Source: JAWLCG01 sp041687295 (GTDB taxonomy: Bacteria > Planctomycetota > Phycisphaerae > SM23-33 > FEN-1343). Taken from it: a stretch of DNA of 7,518 nt. This document shows positions 4,688 to 7,518 of the stretch, piece by piece; positions within the stretch are counted from its first letter, which is position 1; each line of letters starts with the position of its first letter. The stretch spans positions 1 to 7,518 of the forward strand of contig JAWLCG010000256.1 in the NCBI GenBank assembly GCA_041687295.1. The letters are read 5' to 3'. Below the pieces are notes generated by a model, which had not been told where the DNA came from, ran no database searches, and saw only the letters and a program-made list of their open reading frames with translations. The position numbers and the translations under genes are program-made.

Positions 4688-7518
4688 TCAGGCCACGGTC
4701 TGGCCGCAGCACTTCTTGAACTTCTTGCCCGAGCCGCAGGGGCACGGGTCGTTTCGGCCAACCTTTTCCGTGCCGCGGCGGATGGTCTCGACGCGGACGG
4801 TCTGGCCGGGCAGGGGCTCTTCGGGCCCGCCCTGGGCCGGGGCGCCCCCGCCGGTCGGGGCGGCGACGGGCTGGGCGAGGTGGCCGTAGCCGGCCGGCAG
4901 TTGGGCGTGCGAGGCCTGCGTGCCCTGCCAGACGCTGGTCATCTCGGCCGAGGCGCTCAGGCGGACCTTCAGGATGTACTCGCTGATGCGGTTGCGGACG
5001 TTGTCGACCATCTCGTGGAACATGATGGCCCCCTGGCGCGTGTAGGCGACCTTGGGGTCCTGTTCGCCGCCGATGGCCCGCAGGCCGATGCCGCTCTTGA
5101 GGTGGTCCATCGCCAGCAGGTGGTCCTTCCAGGCGTTGTCGTACTCCTCGAGCAGGACGAACCGCTCCAGGCCGTTCATCTCGGAGCGCAGGGCCTTTCG
5201 GCCGATCTCGAGCAGCCGGCGGCGGGCGTCGCCGGCGGCGAGGTCGGCCTCGGCCAGCTCGACGCCGAACCGCTCGCGGGCCCAGGCGGCCTGCTCGGCC
5301 GGGCCGGTCGGGCCCTGAAGGTGCTGGTCGATCTCGGCCTCGAGGGCGCCGTCCTCGACGTAGCGGCGGCTCAGTTCCAGCAGCCGGCCGAAGACCTCGT
5401 CGGGCTTGCGGCCCTGGACGTCGGCGGGGCTCCAGCCAGCGCGGTACTTGGCGTTGGCCCAGTCGACCAGAGCCTGGGCCTGATAGACGTTCTGGGTGTT
5501 GGCATCGGGCATGGCCCGCTGCATGGCCAGCTCGACGGGGTATTCGATCTCGCGCCGGCGGTAGGCCTGCTGGACGCGCTGCACCAGGGCGTCGCTGACC
5601 TCCTTGGCCGGGCCGGCGAGCTCCTCGGCCGACACGTCCAGGCCGAACTTGCGGTGGGCCCACTGGGCCAAGGCCGCCCGCGGGTAGTCGTCGGTCAGGT
5701 AGCTGGCGACGGGGCTCAGGTCGATCTCGTCCAGCCGGGCGATGACGGCGTCGATGACGGTCGACTCCATCGCGTCGGGCTCCATCGCCTTGAGCTGTGT
5801 CTGCGAGAGGTTCACGCCGTAGCGGCTCATCGCGTAGCGGGCCAGGCCGCCCAGGTCCCAGTCGCGCCGCTCCATGTCCGGGTCGACATACTCGCCGATC
5901 GAGCGGGTGATGTCGGCGCGGGCCTCGTCCTTGGCCAGCCTCCGCAGGCTCTCGATGACGCGGTCGAGCTCATCGATCGAGTCGCCGCGGATCTGCCCCG
6001 GGTCCACCTCGATCCGCAGCGCCGCCCGCGCCCAGTCGCAGATCGACTGCTTGACGAAGTCGGGGGCGAGGCACTCGTCGACGCGGTCGGCGATGGTCTT
6101 TTCGATCATCTCGTCGATGATCTGCTTGAGGTCGCGCCCCTCCAGAATCCGCTGGCGCAGGCCGTAGTAGGTCGTGCGCTGGATGTCCATGACCTCGTCG
6201 TACTCGAGCAGGTTCTTGCGCATGTCGAAGTTGCGTTCCTCGACGCGCTTCTGGGCCTTCTCGATCGATCGGCTGATCATCTTGTGCTCGATGGCCATGC
6301 CGTCGTCCATGCCCAGCATGTCCAGGGCTTTCAGGACGGCGGGCCCGGCGAAGATCCGCATCAGCTCGTCATCGAGGCTCAGGAAGAACCGCGAGCTGCC
6401 CGGGTCGCCCTGCCGGCCCGATCGGCCGCGGAGCTGGTTGTCGATCCGCCGGGCCTCGTGCCGCTCGGTGCCGATCACGTGCAGGCCGCAGGGCACGTCC
6501 TCGCGGCAGGCGGTTCGGCCCCGCTGGGGGAAGCTCGCATCGAGCTTGGGCTTGAAGCAGTGGGCGCAGTTGGTGGCCGGGTCGTACTGCTGGCATGTGA
6601 CGCAGCACTTGCTCACGCCGGCCGGGTAGAGCGGGTCGGGCTCGATGCCGGCGGGCAGCTGGTCGTCGGGCGGCACGGTGCAGTTCTCGTACACCACGGC
6701 GGGCCCGAGCTTGATGTCGGTGCCGCGGCCAGCCATGTTCGTGGCGATGGTGACCGAGCCGACCATCTCCTTGGCACCGGCCTTGATGGGCCGGCGGAAG
6801 CCCGCCTCGGCGACGATGTCGGCCTCGCGCCCGGCGTTCTCGGGGCGGGCGTTGAGCACCTCGTGCGGCAGGCCGTAGGTCCGCGTCAGCATCGTGCTGA
6901 GCCGCTCGGACTTCTCCACACTGGTCGTGCCGACGAGCACGGGCTGGCCCCGCCGGGCGTAGGTGTTGATCTCCTCGACAATGGCCTGGAACTTCGCCTC
7001 CTCCGTGCGGAAGATGCGGTCGTTGTAGTCCACGCGGTTCACCGGCCGATGGGTCGGGACGGCCACCACTTCGAGCTGGTAGATCTTGAGGAACTCGTCG
7101 CTCTCGGTCATGGCCGTGCCGGTCATGCCGGCGAGCTGGTCGTACATCTTGAAGTAGTTCTGGATGGTGACCGTGCCCATGGTCTGGGTTTCCTGCTTGA
7201 TGGGCACGTTCTCCTTGGCCTCGACGGCCTGGTGCAGGCCCTCGGCCCACTGGCGCCCCTCGAGCATCCGTCCGGTGAACTCGTCGACGATGACCACCCG
7301 CCCGTCGCGGACGACGTAGTCGCGGTCGCGCAGGTACAGGATGCGGGCGCGGAGGCTCTGGGTGATCAGGTGGGGCCACTCGACGCCGTCCTGGTAGATC
7401 GCGCCGAGCTCGCGGTCCTCCTGCACGGCCGAGACGCCCAGGTGGGTCATCGCGACGTTCTTGTGCTCGGCGTGGACGACGAAGTACTGCCGATGGCCCA
7501 GGGCCTCGGCCTCGTCGT
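4688..7518 (-). CDS. secA: preprotein translocase ATPase SecA (N-terminus outside the window)
   Basis: SecA is the ATPase motor that drives unfolded preproteins through SecYEG at the inner membrane. The 942 visible residues begin inside the preprotein cross-linking domain (frame starts at 7516); Walker A and most of the first nucleotide-binding domain are missing. Landmarks, numbered from the first visible residue: VDEFTGRMLEGRQW (77-90), GMTGTAMTESDEF (130-142), VLVGTTSVEKSE (193-204), ATNMAGRGTDIKL (258-270) and QLRGRSGRQGDPGSSRFF (361-378), then the helical scaffold, a long helical region, WKDHLLAMDHLKSGIGLRA (796-814), a Gly/Pro-rich linker and the zinc tail DPCPCGSGKKFKKCCG (923-938). 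Two oddities are a roughly 70-residue cysteine-rich insertion after GTDIKLG and an expanded repeat-like region at about 490-775. The stop lies 17 bases before the SEC-C gene. Full length must exceed 1,100 residues, longer than E. coli SecA (901). Confidence 0.97.
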   Translation of the reverse strand, partial: DEAEALGHRQYFVVHAEHKNVAMTHLGVSAVQEDRELGAIYQDGVEWPHLITQSLRARILYLRDRDYVVRDGRVVIVDEFTGRMLEGRQWAEGLHQAVEAKENVPIKQETQTMGTVTIQNYFKMYDQLAGMTGTAMTESDEFLKIYQLEVVAVPTHRPVNRVDYNDRIFRTEEAKFQAIVEEINTYARRGQPVLVGTTSVEKSERLSTMLTRTYGLPHEVLNARPENAGREADIVAEAGFRRPIKAGAKEMVGSVTIATNMAGRGTDIKLGPAVVYENCTVPPDDQLPAGIEPDPLYPAGVSKCCVTCQQYDPATNCAHCFKPKLDASFPQRGRTACREDVPCGLHVIGTERHEARRIDNQLRGRSGRQGDPGSSRFFLSLDDELMRIFAGPAVLKALDMLGMDDGMAIEHKMISRSIEKAQKRVEERNFDMRKNLLEYDEVMDIQRTTYYGLRQRILEGRDLKQIIDEMIEKTIADRVDECLAPDFVKQSICDWARAALRIEVDPGQIRGDSIDELDRVIESLRRLAKDEARADITRSIGEYVDPDMERRDWDLGGLARYAMSRYGVNLSQTQLKAMEPDAMESTVIDAVIARLDEIDLSPVASYLTDDYPRAALAQWAHRKFGLDVSAEELAGPAKEVSDALVQRVQQAYRRREIEYPVELAMQRAMPDANTQNVYQAQALVDWANAKYRAGWSPADVQGRKPDEVFGRLLELSRRYVEDGALEAEIDQHLQGPTGPAEQAAWARERFGVELAEADLAAGDARRRLLEIGRKALRSEMNGLERFVLLEEYDNAWKDHLLAMDHLKSGIGLRAIGGEQDPKVAYTRQGAIMFHEMVDNVRNRISEYILKVRLSASAEMTSVWQGTQASHAQLPAGYGHLAQPVAAPTGGGAPAQGGPEEPLPGQTVRVETIRRGTEKVGRNDPCPCGSGKKFKKCCGQTVA
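4703..4759. repeat. direct repeat of SEC-C coding DNA, copy in secA
   Basis: Partner of 4452-4508; 4 mismatches in 57 bases. Three mismatches fall in the part encoding the lysine and aromatic residues. It marks the zinc-binding tail of SecA. Confidence 0.75.

Noticed and set aside
4671..5663. Long upstream extension of the SEC-C gene frame
   Set aside because: It overlaps the conserved secA coding region in another frame and gives Arg/Pro/Gly-rich nonsense. The ATG at 4670 has a good ribosome site.
6369..7379. A 336-codon - strand frame within secA
   Set aside because: An out-of-frame shadow of secA with arginine- and proline-rich composition and no motif.

Overview
The window looks like chromosomal DNA of a GC-rich bacterium, most likely a planctomycete and perhaps close to Phycisphaerae. 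This placement rests on the style of the SecA protein (a cysteine-rich insertion and an enlarged helical domain), the small SEC-C protein beside it and the many hairpin repeats between genes. It was made from memory of such proteins and not from a search.

Left part (1-2444, + strand). A few bases of an upstream reading frame are followed by four small genes of lower GC content than the rest. Two are tandem paralogues of the SUKH (SMI1/KNR4) immunity-protein superfamily (183-722 and 771-1316). Two are unrecognised small proteins (1535-1987 and 2121-2444). No toxin gene is visible. The block looks like an array of orphan immunity genes, as found downstream of polymorphic toxin (Rhs/contact-dependent inhibition type) loci. 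The role of the two unrecognised genes is inferred only from their neighbours.

Middle (2445-2911). This convergent intergenic region holds a short signal-peptide-like ORF that may be a gene remnant, a 9-bp tandem repeat, an inverted pair of GTAG-type REP hairpins and a 16-bp tandem repeat that stops just short of the carA stop codon.

Right part (2912-7518, - strand, very GC-rich). Read in the direction of transcription, it holds secA (start outside the window), a 77-residue SEC-C zinc-motif protein 17 bases downstream, and, after a 322-base gap with another inverted hairpin pair, carA (carbamoyl-phosphate synthase small subunit). These are housekeeping functions: protein export, and supply of carbamoyl phosphate for pyrimidines and arginine.

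The most notable signals are (i) at least five kinds of hairpin or tandem repeats packed into the intergenic gaps, two of them fitting the RAYT/REPIN pattern with a GTAG next to an inverted hairpin pair; (ii) an unrecognised gene bracketed by two related GGGACAGTC hairpins; (iii) a SecA with about five diverged repeats in its C-terminal helical region and a cysteine-rich insertion in its second nucleotide-binding domain; and (iv) nearly identical SEC-C tails encoded by two adjacent genes. I saw no complete new defence or mobile system.
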